64,000 nt of DNA from Streptosporangium lutulentum (GTDB lineage Bacteria > Actinomycetota > Actinomycetes > Streptosporangiales > Streptosporangiaceae). Positions 52,726 to 61,957 of this stretch are shown here, piece after piece. Below the pieces are notes generated by a model. That model saw only the letters and a list, made by a program, of their open reading frames with translations, was not told where the DNA came from and searched no databases. Both the position numbers and the translations under genes were made by a program. Position 1 is the stretch's first letter. Every line of letters begins with the position of its first letter. The stretch lies in the NCBI RefSeq assembly GCF_030811455.1, contig NZ_JAUSQU010000001.1, forward strand, positions 868,001 to 932,000, in the 5' to 3' direction.

Positions 52726-54932
52726 CCACGCAGACCGCCCCGTCCGCGTCCGCCCCGTCCACCGCGGTGGCCTCCACCGGCACGGCCGTCACCACCGCCG
52801 CGCCCACCCGCTCCTCCGGCGCCGTCGGCACCTCGCACACCCGGCTGGAGGGCCGCGCCAAGGTCACCGGAGCGGCCCGCTACGCCGGGGAGGTGCCCTT
52901 CGCCGAACTCGCGTACGGCTGGCTGGTGACCTCGACCGTGGCCCGCGGCCGGATCCGTTCCATCGACACCGAGCCCGTCCTCGCGATGCCCGGCGTGATC
53001 TCCGTCCTGCACCACGAGAACGCGCCGCGCCTGCGGCCGGGAGTGGGCATGATGGGGCCCGACGCGACCCTGCAGATCCTGCAGGACGACCGGGTGCCGC
53101 ACTTCGGCTGGTCCGTGGCGCTGGTGGTCGCGGAGACCCCGGAGCAGGCCAGGGCGGGGGCCGAGGCGCTTTCCGTCACCTACGACGAGGAGCCGCACGA
53201 CGTCGTCTTCTCCGGCGACCACCCCGGCCTGTACACCCCGGACGGCGGGATCCGGGGCAACACGGACATGGAGAACGGGGACGTCGAGGCCGAGCTGGCC
53301 GCGTCCCCCGTGGTGGTGGACCAGCGGTACACCACGCCCGAGGAATACCACAGCGCGATGGAGCCCCATGCCGCGGTGGTGCGGTGGGAGAACGGCCGGC
53401 TGGAGGCGATCGACTCCAACCAGGGCTCCCACGCCGTCGCACAGGACCTGGCCAAGCTGTTCTTCCTCGACGCGACCTCGGTGCGGGTGCGGTCGGAGCA
53501 CGTCGGCGGGGCCTTCGGGTCCAAGGGCCTGATGCGCCCGCACCTGATCCTCGCGGCGATGGCCGCCACCGTGCTCGACCGGCCGGTCCGGGTCGTCCTC
53601 ACCCGCCGGCAGATGTTCTCGCTGGTCGGACTCCGGCCCGCGACGGCACAGCGGGTCCGGCTGGGCGCCGCCCCCGACGGGCGGCTGCGGGCGCTCGACC
53701 ACGAGGCGGCCTCGTTCTCCTCCACCGTCCACGAGTACACGGAGCAGAGCGGGCAGCCCAGCCGCGTCATGTACGCCGCCGGCGCGCTGCGCACCCGCAC
53801 CAGGGTGGTACGGCTCGACACGCCGACCCCGTCCTTCATGCGCGCCCCGGGGTGGGCTCCCGGCTCGTTCGCCCTCGAGTCGGCGATGGACGAGCTCGCC
53901 GAGCGGGTCGGCCTGGACCCGATAGAGCTCCGCCTGCGCAACGAACCCGGGGTCGCACCCGCGTCCGGGCTGCCGTTCAGCAGCCGCAACCTCGTCGCCT
54001 GCTTCGAGGAGGGAGCGCGCCGGTTCGGCTGGGCGGACCGGGACCCGCGTCCCGGGTCGCGCAGGGACGGGCGGTGGCTGGTCGGGACCGGTGTGGCCGC
54101 GGCGGCCCACGCGGCCGGGACCGTACCGTCCTCGGCGTCCCTCACCGCCGAGGCGGACGGCGCCTTCACGGTACGGATCGCCGCGGCCGACATCGGGACC
54201 GGCGCCCGTACCGCGCTGGCCCAGATCGCCGCCGACGCGCTGGCGGTGCCCGTGAAAACGGTCCGGGTGAAGATCGCGGACAGCGATTTCGGGCACGCGT
54301 TCCTCGCGGGCGGTTCCCTGGGCACCGCCTCCTGGGCCTGGGCGATCACCGAGGCGGCGGCCGCGCTCCGGGAGAGACTGACCCTCGTCGACCACATCCC
54401 GGGTGAGGGGATCACGGCCCGGGCGGACACGACGGATCTGGTCAAGGCCATGAAGGGGCAGGAACGTCATGCCTTCGGCGCGCAGTTCGCCGAGGTGGCG
54501 GTGGACGTGACCAGCGGGGAGGTGCGAGTGCGCCGGATGTTCGGGATCTTCGCCGTGGGCCGGGTCGTCAACCCGCTGACCGCGCGCAGCCAGCTCGTCG
54601 GCGGGATGACGATGGGACTGTCCATGGCGTTGCACGAGGAGGGGATCAGGGACACCGCGTCCGGCGGCCTGGTGAACGCCGATCTCGCGGGCTACCACGT
54701 GGCGTCCAACGCGGACGTGCCCGTGATCGAGGTCGACTGGGTCGACGACCCGGACACCTACAACCCCACCGGGATCAAGGGCCTCGGCGAGGTCGGAATC
54801 GTCGGGACCGCGGCGGCCATCGCCAACGCCGTCCGGCACGCGACCGGCGTACGCCACCGGGACCTGCCCATCCGCCTCGACCGCGTGCTGGCGGCCGGGA
54901 CCGCGATCGAGAACGGCGGAGCGGCGCGGTGA
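52722..54932 (+). CDS. Molybdenum hydroxylase large subunit (PaoC/YagR-like)
   Basis: 736 residues from ATG 52722. A ~35-residue Ala/Thr/Ser-rich N-terminus precedes RLEGRAKVTGAARYAGE, the start of the aldehyde-oxidase hammerhead domain. Mo-site motifs include EHVGGAFGSKG, TPSFMRAPGW (substrate arginine region), ADIGTGARTALAQI and the essential glutamate in GIKGLGEVGIVG. It lacks the CO dehydrogenase active-site loop. PaoABC-type enzymes oxidise aromatic and other aldehydes to acids. It may use the XdhC of the divergent cox operon for maturation, since none is encoded here. Confidence 0.92.
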   Translation: MTTQTAPSASAPSTAVASTGTAVTTAAPTRSSGAVGTSHTRLEGRAKVTGAARYAGEVPFAELAYGWLVTSTVARGRIRSIDTEPVLAMPGVISVLHHENAPRLRPGVGMMGPDATLQILQDDRVPHFGWSVALVVAETPEQARAGAEALSVTYDEEPHDVVFSGDHPGLYTPDGGIRGNTDMENGDVEAELAASPVVVDQRYTTPEEYHSAMEPHAAVVRWENGRLEAIDSNQGSHAVAQDLAKLFFLDATSVRVRSEHVGGAFGSKGLMRPHLILAAMAATVLDRPVRVVLTRRQMFSLVGLRPATAQRVRLGAAPDGRLRALDHEAASFSSTVHEYTEQSGQPSRVMYAAGALRTRTRVVRLDTPTPSFMRAPGWAPGSFALESAMDELAERVGLDPIELRLRNEPGVAPASGLPFSSRNLVACFEEGARRFGWADRDPRPGSRRDGRWLVGTGVAAAAHAAGTVPSSASLTAEADGAFTVRIAAADIGTGARTALAQIAADALAVPVKTVRVKIADSDFGHAFLAGGSLGTASWAWAITEAAAALRERLTLVDHIPGEGITARADTTDLVKAMKGQERHAFGAQFAEVAVDVTSGEVRVRRMFGIFAVGRVVNPLTARSQLVGGMTMGLSMALHEEGIRDTASGGLVNADLAGYHVASNADVPVIEVDWVDDPDTYNPTGIKGLGEVGIVGTAAAIANAVRHATGVRHRDLPIRLDRVLAAGTAIENGGAAR

Positions 54933-55020
54933 CGGCGCCGCCCGCGGGATCACGCGACACGGGCTGGTCTCCGCCGGGCGCCGCCGGACAGGGCGTGTAG
55001 GTCCCCCCGCCTCGGCCGGT

Positions 55021-55051
55021 GGTCAGGAAGGGTTCACCGCCCTTCCTGACC
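55021..55051 (+). terminator. Hairpin terminator of the Mo hydroxylase operon
   Basis: A 12-bp perfect stem (55021-55032 with 55040-55051) and a 7-base loop lie 89 bases after the last stop codon. Confidence 0.75.
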
Positions 55052-55193
55052 TCGGCGAGCGGGGTTCACGGGGCTCGGGGACTCGGGGGGCTCGCGGGGT
55101 GAAAGTGGCCAGCTGGACGTCGTCCGCGATGAGCTGGGGGTTCGTCACGGTGATCGGATCGTGATTTGACTCACACTTGACCCGCCCCCATGA

Positions 55194-55249
55194 GAGCGTT
55201 AACACTCACTCCAAGTAACCGTTGGTCCCTCGTTATGTTAGCGCTAACA
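55194..55249 (+). promoter_or_regulatory. Two LacI-type operators and candidate promoter before the GH51 gene
   Basis: TGTTAGCGCTAACA (55236-55249) is a perfect 14-bp palindrome with the central CG pair typical of LacI/GalR operators. GAGCGTTAACACTC (55194-55207) is a second palindrome with one mismatched symmetric pair. Their centres are 42 bp apart, four helical turns. A -35-like TTGACC at 55177-55182 and TAACAC at 55200-55205 (17-bp spacing) overlap the first operator, as expected for repression. Confidence 0.65.
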
Positions 55250-55334
55250 ACTGGAGTCGCTTAACTTCCCGGGTAATCCACGAGCTTGGCGGCCTCGCCG
55301 GAAGCCGGCGCTGGTCGCACCTGAGGAGATCTTT

Positions 55335-56843
55335 GTGCTGTCCGCGCACCTCACCCTCGACCCCGCGTTCAGGGTGGCCCCCGTCCATCGGCGCACATTC
55401 GGAACATTCGTCGAACACCTCGGCCGGTGTGTCTACACCGGCGTCTACGAGCCCGGCCATCCCACCTCCGACGAAGACGGCTTCCGGCGCGACGTGCTGG
55501 AGCTCACCCGCGAACTGGGTGTCACCACGGCCCGCTACCCCGGCGGGAACTTCGTGTCCGGATACCGCTGGGAGGACGGCGTCGGCCCGCGCGACAGACG
55601 GCCCCGGCGGCTCGACCTGGCCTGGCACAGCACGGAGACCAACGAGTTCGGCCTGGACGAGTTCGTCGCCTGGACCCGCAAGGCCGGGGTGGAGCCGATG
55701 ATGGCCGTCAACCTCGGTACCCGGGGCATCGCCGAGGCGCTGGACCTGCTGGAGTACTGCAACATCGAGGCCGGAACCCACCTGTCGAACCAGCGGATCG
55801 CGAACGGCGCCAAGGAACCGCACGGGATCCGGATGTGGTGCCTGGGCAACGAGATGGACGGCCCGTGGCAGATCGGCCACAAGACCGCCCGCGAGTACGG
55901 ACGGCTGGCAGCCGAGACGGCCAGGGCCATGCGCATGATCGACCCGGGTCTGGAACTCGTGGCCTGTGGGAGCTCCGGTTCCAGCATGCCGACCTTCGGC
56001 GCGTGGGAGGCGACCGTGCTGGAGGAGACCTACGACGTGGTGGACTTCATCTCCTGCCACGCCTACTACGAGGAGCACGACGGCGACCTGGCGAGCTTCC
56101 TCGCCTCGTCGCTGGACATGGACCACTTCATCGACTCGGTGGTGGCGACGGCCGACAGCGTGGGAGCCCGGCTCAAGAGCAAGAAGAAGCTCAACATCTC
56201 GTTCGACGAGTGGAACGTCTGGTACCTGTCCCGTTTCCACGACGCCGAACCGCCGCGGGACTGGCCGGTCGCCCCGCCCCTGCTCGAAGACCACTACCAC
56301 CTGGCCGACGCGGTGACCTTCGGCGGCCTGCTGATCTCGCTGCTACGGCACAGCGACAGGGTGACCTCCGCCTGCCTGGCCCAGCTGGTCAACGTCATCG
56401 CCCCCATCATGACCGAACCGGGCGGCAGGGCCTGGAAGCAGACCACCTTCCACCCCTTCGCCCAGGCCTCCCGGTACGCGGCCGGCCAGGTGCTGCGGGT
56501 CGAGCCCGACTCGCCGACGCACGAGACCGCGAGATTCGGAGAGGTCACCGCCCTCGACGCCGTCGCCACCCACGACGAGGAGAGCGGCGCCACCACGCTG
56601 TTCGCGGTCAACCGTTCGATCGACCGGCCGCTCACCCTCACCGCCGACCTGCGTGCCCTCGGCCCGGTACGGCTCGCCGAGGCCACCGTGCTGTCCGGCC
56701 CCGATCACTACTCCCGCAACACCGCCGACGCCCCGGACACCGTGGCTCCCCGAGCGAACGCCGACGTCCGTCTCGCCGACGGGACCCTGGAGATCACGCT
56801 GCCGGCCGTCTCGTGGAATGTGATCCGCCTCATCCGCCCGTAG
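55335..56843 (+). CDS. abfA: Alpha-L-arabinofuranosidase, GH51
   Basis: 502 residues from GTG 55335 with GAGGAG upstream. It has the GH51 (beta/alpha)8 catalytic domain with general acid/base E173 in MWCLGNEMDGPW and nucleophile E292 in ISFDEWNVWY, then a C-terminal beta domain ending LPAVSWNVIRLIRP. No signal peptide is present, so it acts in the cytoplasm on arabino-oligosaccharides brought in by the ABC importer encoded directly downstream. First gene of a four-gene operon under LacI-type control; the LacI gene itself is not in the window. Confidence 0.95.
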   Translation: MLSAHLTLDPAFRVAPVHRRTFGTFVEHLGRCVYTGVYEPGHPTSDEDGFRRDVLELTRELGVTTARYPGGNFVSGYRWEDGVGPRDRRPRRLDLAWHSTETNEFGLDEFVAWTRKAGVEPMMAVNLGTRGIAEALDLLEYCNIEAGTHLSNQRIANGAKEPHGIRMWCLGNEMDGPWQIGHKTAREYGRLAAETARAMRMIDPGLELVACGSSGSSMPTFGAWEATVLEETYDVVDFISCHAYYEEHDGDLASFLASSLDMDHFIDSVVATADSVGARLKSKKKLNISFDEWNVWYLSRFHDAEPPRDWPVAPPLLEDHYHLADAVTFGGLLISLLRHSDRVTSACLAQLVNVIAPIMTEPGGRAWKQTTFHPFAQASRYAAGQVLRVEPDSPTHETARFGEVTALDAVATHDEESGATTLFAVNRSIDRPLTLTADLRALGPVRLAEATVLSGPDHYSRNTADAPDTVAPRANADVRLADGTLEITLPAVSWNVIRLIRP

Positions 56844-56900
56844 AGATCCATCCGGCCGCGCTCGTCGGGGGAGACGCGGCCTCGCTCCCTGGAGACAACA

Positions 56901-58259
56901 GTGGACGACACTCCACCGACCCCGTTCCCGACTTCGATCTCGTCCCGGATCACCCGTAGGAGCCTGCTGGGCGGCGCCCTCGCCCTCGGGCTCCTCGGCT
57001 CCGGATGCTCCCTCCCCGTGGACCTGGGCTCCTCCCGGACCCGCATCAGATACTGGCACTTCCTCGGCGCGAGCGACGGGGTCATCATGAACGGGATGGT
57101 CGGCGCGTTCGCCAAGGAGAACCCCGGCCTGTTCGTGGAGGAGAATGTCCTGCAGTGGGGCGAGCCCTACTACACCAAGGTCGCGATGGCGGGAGCCGGG
57201 GGCCGTTCCCCCGATCTCGCGACCTTTCACCTCGCCCGGCTCCCCGGCATCGGCCCCGGCCTGATCCTGGATCCGATCAACCTCGACCTGCTCGCCGAGA
57301 ACGGTCTGCGGGCCGAGGACTTCAGCCCTCCCATCTGGGAACGCGCCCACGTCGACGGAGTGCTGTACGCGGTGCCGTTCGACGCCCACCCCATGGTCCA
57401 GTACTACAACACCGACGTCTGCGGCCGTGCCGGGCTGCTCGGCGGCGACGGCAAGCTGCTGCCCACCAAGGGCGCCGACCAGTTGCTGGAGTCGCTGCGC
57501 GAGGTCAAGGACGTCCTCGGTGGCAAGCCCCCGCTGGTCTTCGACGCGCTCGGCCTCGGGACGGTGGGGCCGTGGCGGGTGTGGTGGTCGCTGTACCCCC
57601 AGAGCGGCGGCACCCTCCTGTCGGACGACGGCACCACGATCACGATCGACGACGCCAAGGCGCTGGAGGCGCTCTCCTTCATGCGCACGCTGGGCGCGGA
57701 GGGACTGTGCGACCCCACCACCGACTACGGGGCGTCGGTCGCCGCCTTCCAGAACGGCGACGCGGCCTTCCTGTGGAACGGTGACTGGGAGATCACGACC
57801 TTCAAGCAGGCGAAGACGCCGTTCAACATGGTGCGCTTCCCCTCGGTCTTCGGCGGCGCCTCGGCCCAGGCCGACTGCCACGTCTTCGTCCTGCCCCACC
57901 AGCGCGACCGCGATCCGCGGATCGAGCGGGAGACCTACCGGTTCATCGCCTACCTGGTCAAGAACAGCGCCGACTGGGCGGTGGCCGGTCACGTGCCCGC
58001 CTACCTCCCCGCGCTGGAGGAGCCCGAGTACCTGGCACTGAGCCCGCAGTCGGAGTACCGCTCGGTCATCACCGACGTGGCACTCGACCCGCAGGTGTGG
58101 TTCACCGGATCGGCGTCGAGGCTGTGGATCGAGTTCGGTGAGGCGTTCTCCCCGGTGATCGCCGGAACGCGCACGCCCGAGCAGGGCCTGGCCCTGGCCA
58201 AGGCCGCCCTGCGCGGGCTGATGGAGGCACCCAACCCCTTCCCCGAGGAGCCCCGATGA
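56901..58259 (+). CDS. ABC sugar importer, substrate-binding lipoprotein
   Basis: 452 residues from GTG 56901. A Tat-like signal with lipobox (RRSLLGGALALGLLGSGCSL) anchors it outside the membrane. The mature protein is a family-1 extracellular solute-binding protein: IRYWHFLGASDGVIMNGMV start, SPDLATFHLARLPG, and PFDAHPMVQYYNTDV of the sugar-binding cleft. Given the GH51 gene it probably binds arabinose-containing oligosaccharides; the specificity is inference. Its stop overlaps the permease start by 4 bases. Confidence 0.92.
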   Translation: MDDTPPTPFPTSISSRITRRSLLGGALALGLLGSGCSLPVDLGSSRTRIRYWHFLGASDGVIMNGMVGAFAKENPGLFVEENVLQWGEPYYTKVAMAGAGGRSPDLATFHLARLPGIGPGLILDPINLDLLAENGLRAEDFSPPIWERAHVDGVLYAVPFDAHPMVQYYNTDVCGRAGLLGGDGKLLPTKGADQLLESLREVKDVLGGKPPLVFDALGLGTVGPWRVWWSLYPQSGGTLLSDDGTTITIDDAKALEALSFMRTLGAEGLCDPTTDYGASVAAFQNGDAAFLWNGDWEITTFKQAKTPFNMVRFPSVFGGASAQADCHVFVLPHQRDRDPRIERETYRFIAYLVKNSADWAVAGHVPAYLPALEEPEYLALSPQSEYRSVITDVALDPQVWFTGSASRLWIEFGEAFSPVIAGTRTPEQGLALAKAALRGLMEAPNPFPEEPR

Positions 58260-59164
58260 CGACCACCGTCGAAGCCCCCGCCGGCGCCGCGCCGGTCGCG
58301 AAGACCGGGGCGGGACGCCGCTGGACCCAGCACGGGCTGCTGTTCGTCGCGCCCTTCCTCGTGGTCTACGTGGCCTTCCTGGTCTGGCCGCTGCTGCTGG
58401 GCCTGAGGATGAGCCTGACCAGCGTCAACATCGCCGGGTCCAACGCCGGGTTCGTCGGCTTAGCGAACTACGCCGAGGCGTTCGGCGACCCCAGGATGTG
58501 GCGCTCTCTCTGGAACACCGTGCTGAGCACCGTGCCCCTGGTCGTCCTGGGGCTGGTGTTCGCCCTGCTGGTGCACAATCTGCGCTTCATGCGCTGGCTG
58601 TGGCGGCTGTCGTTCTTCGCGCCGTTCCTGCTGCCCTCCGCCGTGGTCTCGCTGCTCTGGCTGCAGATGATCTATCAGCCCGGCTTCGGCCTGCTGAACG
58701 GGACGTTCGGGACCGACATCCTCTGGCTGGGCGATCCGGACCTGGCGATGTGGTCGGTCGTGATGACCACCGTCTGGTGGACGGTCGGCTTCAACTTCCT
58801 GCTCTACCTGGCCGCGCTGCAGAGCATTCCCGAGCACCTGTACGAGGCCGCCGCGATCGACGGCGCCTCTGCCTGGGACAAGCTGCGGTCGATCACTCTG
58901 CCGATGCTCCGCCGTACCACCGGCCTCGTCGTGGTGCTGCAACTGCTGGCCTCGCTGAAGGTCTTCGACCAGATCTACCTGATGACCGGCGGAGGCCCGG
59001 AGAACTCCACCCGCCCGATCATCGAGTACGCCTACGACATCGGCTTCACGGGGTACCGCGTCGGCTACGCCTCGGCCGTCTCCTACATCCTTTTCATCCT
59101 GATCGTCGCTGTGTCCCTGGTGCAGTTACGGCTGTTCCGCAAGCGTGAGGAGTCTCTCCGATGA
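58256..59164 (+). CDS. ABC sugar importer, permease 1 (MalF/LacF-like)
   Basis: 302 residues with six membrane segments. The EAA loop that contacts the ATPase reads LYEAAAIDGASAWDKLRSITLPML. The N-terminus is a short cytoplasmic tail. It overlaps both neighbouring genes by 4 bases (ATGA). No ATPase gene is present in the operon; actinobacterial sugar importers of this class commonly share the MsiK ATPase encoded elsewhere. Confidence 0.93.
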   Translation: MTTTVEAPAGAAPVAKTGAGRRWTQHGLLFVAPFLVVYVAFLVWPLLLGLRMSLTSVNIAGSNAGFVGLANYAEAFGDPRMWRSLWNTVLSTVPLVVLGLVFALLVHNLRFMRWLWRLSFFAPFLLPSAVVSLLWLQMIYQPGFGLLNGTFGTDILWLGDPDLAMWSVVMTTVWWTVGFNFLLYLAALQSIPEHLYEAAAIDGASAWDKLRSITLPMLRRTTGLVVVLQLLASLKVFDQIYLMTGGGPENSTRPIIEYAYDIGFTGYRVGYASAVSYILFILIVAVSLVQLRLFRKREESLR

Positions 59165-59994
59165 CCAAAAGGTTCAGCCCCGGCCAGCTGGTCCTGCTCG
59201 TCGTCACCGGGGCGCTCGCCGTGGTCTGGCTCGCGCCCCTCGCCTGGGCGGTCGCCACCTCGCTCAAGCCCGAGGCCGACACCAACAAGATCCCGTTGCA
59301 GTGGGTCGGCAGTGAGGTCACCCTTGACGCCTACCGCCTGGTCCTGGGCACCGGCGGCATCGTCAAGTGGGCGATCAACTCCACCGTCACCGCGGTCGTC
59401 GTGACGGTCATGACCGTGCTGTTCTCGGCGATGGCGGCGTACGGTTTCGCGCGCACCCAGTTCCGGGGGCGGCGCGTGCTGCTCGCCGTGATCCTCGCGG
59501 GGATCATGGTTCCCCCGCAGGTGCTGATCGCCCCGCTGTTCGCCGAGATGGTCGCGCTGGGGCTGGTCGACACCTGGTGGGGCATCATCCTGCCGCAGGT
59601 CGCCGCGCCCGTCATCGTGTACATCCTCTACAAGTTCTTCCAGGGCGTCCCCCCGGAGCTGGAACAGGCCGCGTTCGTCGACGGGGCCGGCCGCTGGCGG
59701 GTGTTCTTCACCATCGTGCTCCCGCTCTCGCGCCCGGTGCTCGCCGCGGTGTCGATCTTCACGTTCATCACGACCTGGAACAACTTCCTCTGGCCGTTCC
59801 TGGTCTCCACCGACCCGAACACGATGACCCTGCCGGTGGGACTGGCCAACGTGGTGCAGGGCACCTTCGGCGTGCGCTACGCGCAGATCATGGCCTCCGT
59901 GGTCCTGGCCGGCCTGCCGCTGCTGATCATCTTCGTGTTCTTCCAGCGCCAGATCGTCCGCGGCGTCGCCCACACCGGCCTGGCCGGGGAATGA
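59161..59994 (+). CDS. ABC sugar importer, permease 2 (MalG/LacG-like)
   Basis: 277 residues, six membrane segments. The EAA loop reads LEQAAFVDGAGRWRVFFTIVLPL. It ends with the typical QRQIVRGVAHTGLAG tail that inserts toward the ATPase. It forms the heterodimeric channel with the preceding permease. Last gene of the arabinose-oligosaccharide operon. Confidence 0.93.
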   Translation: MTKRFSPGQLVLLVVTGALAVVWLAPLAWAVATSLKPEADTNKIPLQWVGSEVTLDAYRLVLGTGGIVKWAINSTVTAVVVTVMTVLFSAMAAYGFARTQFRGRRVLLAVILAGIMVPPQVLIAPLFAEMVALGLVDTWWGIILPQVAAPVIVYILYKFFQGVPPELEQAAFVDGAGRWRVFFTIVLPLSRPVLAAVSIFTFITTWNNFLWPFLVSTDPNTMTLPVGLANVVQGTFGVRYAQIMASVVLAGLPLLIIFVFFQRQIVRGVAHTGLAGE

Positions 59995-60024
59995 CGGTTT
60001 CGACGGGCGTCGCCGATGTGGTGG

Positions 60025-60110
60025 TCAGGCCGCGGACGCGGTCTCGTAGCCGGCCGGACCGCGGTAGCCGAGGCCATGGTGCGGCCGGTGACCACCGGGT
60101 CCCGACGAAT
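60025..60110 (-). pseudogene. Remnant of an IS3/IS481-type transposase C-terminus
   Basis: Read leftwards, the last codons before the TGA at 60025-60027 encode GGHRPHHGLGYRGPAGYETA. This matches the conserved C-terminal end of rve-type (DDE) transposases, in which RPHxxLGYRxPAEY is typical. Upstream of this the frame has no recognisable catalytic domain, so only a short relic remains. The rest of the 369-bp gap 59995-60363 holds a G+C-rich repeat patch (about 60231-60250) and no gene. Confidence 0.6.
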
Positions 60111-60363
60111 TCGAAGATCGCGCTGCCCTTGCCGCGCGGGACGGCATGGATACGCGGAGCTCCATGGATACCGCGCGAGCGTCGGCGGACCTCGGCGATC
60201 CGCTCGGTCGGCTTCGCGTCACGGACCTGGGGACCCGGGGACCCGGGGCCTGGCGCGGGCGGGGGCGACGGTGCGGCGAGCGGAGAAGCCGGCTCGGGAG
60301 AACCGCGGCAGCTCACACGTCGATTGCGACTACAACGTGATCTTTGCTCGCGAAGATGATCGA

Positions 60364-60942
60364 ATGGATATCGACAAGCTGCGTCTCCGTATTGAGGAGT
60401 TATCCCAGCGATTTGGTGTTGACCCACCTGACGTGGTCTACGGTGAACCGCCCCAAGGAGCGGACTGCACGCTGAAGAGACGCGGCAAGAGCTCGTTGAT
60501 CATCGTCGGAGCCACCTTCGAGACCATGCCGGAGCATGCGCAGGAGGCGGATCTCGCATGGGTCATCGCGGCGTCTGACCGCGAACGCCTTCGTAAGGAG
60601 GGTGTGCCGGCTCGAGTTGCGCGTAGCATCGGCGCCGCGATCGGCATAACAGGGGTGCTGCTGTTCTTCCTGGTCGGCTCGATCGTTCTGGCGGTGACAG
60701 CGTCTTTGACACTTCTCATCGTGATCGGCCTACCGATCATGATGAGAGCGCAGGTATATACACTGGACCGTCGGGTGGCCGAGGTCTGTGGAAGAGAGAC
60801 GGTCCATCGCGCTTTGGAGTACTGGCAGGAAAACCCGCCTCGGATGCGAGGGCTCTATCGACTCGTGATGAAGCTGCAGCCTTCCTCGGCGAGACGAGCC
60901 GCCCGGCTGACCTCTGCGCGAACCACGCCCTTCCCCGCCTAA
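60364..60942 (+). CDS. Two-pass membrane protein, possibly a degenerate M48-like peptidase
   Basis: 192 residues from ATG 60364; an in-frame GTG about 24 bases upstream is an alternative, and no strong ribosome site marks either. The N-terminal part (LRLRIEELSQRFGVDPPDVVYG) resembles the segment preceding the active site of M48/Ste24 peptidases, but where HExxH would be expected the protein reads LAWVIAAS. Two membrane segments follow (IGITGVLLFFLVGSIVLAV and TLLIVIGLPIMM). It is probably not an active protease. The resemblance is weak and the function unknown. It converges on, and overlaps by 4 bases, the next small gene. Confidence 0.55.
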   Translation: MDIDKLRLRIEELSQRFGVDPPDVVYGEPPQGADCTLKRRGKSSLIIVGATFETMPEHAQEADLAWVIAASDRERLRKEGVPARVARSIGAAIGITGVLLFFLVGSIVLAVTASLTLLIVIGLPIMMRAQVYTLDRRVAEVCGRETVHRALEYWQENPPRMRGLYRLVMKLQPSSARRAARLTSARTTPFPA

Positions 60943-61187
60943 GCAGCCGGCTCCTGTGGTTGGCGATCATCCTGGAGTTGAGGCTCTCGCCGGAGGCTTG
61001 AAAGGCGTCGGAGCAGAGGGTGAAGAACGGCCATGGTCGCCACAGCGATCACGGCGGTGATCAAGGCGATGCAGAGCAGCAGGCCGACAAGTATGAGCAC
61101 GTAGCGCACGAATCCGTAAGCAAACGAGAAGAGAACCTCTCCGTAGGTGAAATCGAAGGGCATCTCGTCCGCTTCGTCAGGAAGCAA
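60939..61187 (-). CDS. Small single-pass membrane protein
   Basis: 82 residues from TTG 61187, supported by AAAAGGAG with 5-base spacing. One long hydrophobic segment (FVRYVLILVGLLLCIALITAVIAVATMAVL) is followed by a basic and then polar tail. No family recognised. The good ribosome site and membrane segment argue that it is real. The 548 bases upstream (61188-61735) show no gene I can support; a 7-bp inverted repeat lies at 61654-61670. Confidence 0.5.
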   Translation of the reverse strand: MLPDEADEMPFDFTYGEVLFSFAYGFVRYVLILVGLLLCIALITAVIAVATMAVLHPLLRRLSSLRREPQLQDDRQPQEPAA

Positions 61188-61735
61188 AGTCGCTCCTTTT
61201 CACACGCATCGTGGGTGCGGGGAGAGAGTACATCGGCCATGAGGGAAGTGCCTTGAGGCCAGGTGGTCCGTGTGCGGTGAAGCGCCCCCTGCGCGGCGCG
61301 TTGGTTAGGCACGGTGCGGCGCGGTTCGCCGCCCCTTGATTTTCATATGAACAATTCGGCAATCCTTTAAGGACACCCGTGCCGAGTCTCGTTTGGCGCT
61401 TGACGCTTTGGCGTCGAATGATGCTTGACGGCACGAGCGTGAGCGCGAACCTTTCGACCTGTCGTGCTGTCGGCCCACCGTTTCGGTGATCCAGATCGTC
61501 ACGCGTTCGGTGGTCAGCGCCCGGTCGGCACTCGCGACCACTGGGTCCGGACCGGCGGACCAGGACAGGCGCAGCTCTGCCCTCACCGGCGATTCATCGA
61601 TCGCGTCGTTCCCGTCACCTCCGAGGTCGCGGAGGAGCGGGAGCGGCTGAACTCCGTGACACCGTCACGGTGCACGAGTCTCCGCGATGGTCGATCAACC
61701 AAGCTCGGACGGTCTGGACAGCCTTCTGGGGCATG

Positions 61736-61957
61736 TCATCCGCCCGCGGCGTCCTCGGCCTCCCAGCGCAGCAGGTCGCCCGGTTGGCACTTGAGTACTT
61801 CGCAGAGCGCGGCGAGCGTCGCGAAGCGCACCGCCTTGGCGCGGCCGTTCTTGAGTACCGCCAGGTTGGCGGGCGTGATCCCTACGCGGTCCGCGAGGTC
61901 GCCCACGGACATCTTCCGCCTGGCCAGCATCACGTCGATGTCGACGACGATCGGCAT
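61736..61957 (-). CDS. Small XRE/Cro-type helix-turn-helix regulator
   Basis: 73 residues from ATG 61957, overlapping the preceding stop by one base. Nearly the whole protein is an HTH: MLARRKMSVGDLADRVGITPANLAVLKNGRAKAVRF, then LCEVLKCQPGDLLRW. This is the YozG-like form regularly encoded after DUF2975 membrane proteins. It probably represses its own operon by binding the palindrome at 62481-62497. Confidence 0.88.
   Translation of the reverse strand: MPIVVDIDVMLARRKMSVGDLADRVGITPANLAVLKNGRAKAVRFATLAALCEVLKCQPGDLLRWEAEDAAGG

Noticed and set aside
61305..61586. 93-codon minus-strand frame in the gap after the small membrane protein
   Set aside because: No ribosome site and no recognisable family, and codon use becomes atypical in its second half. 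It could be a gene relic but cannot be supported.
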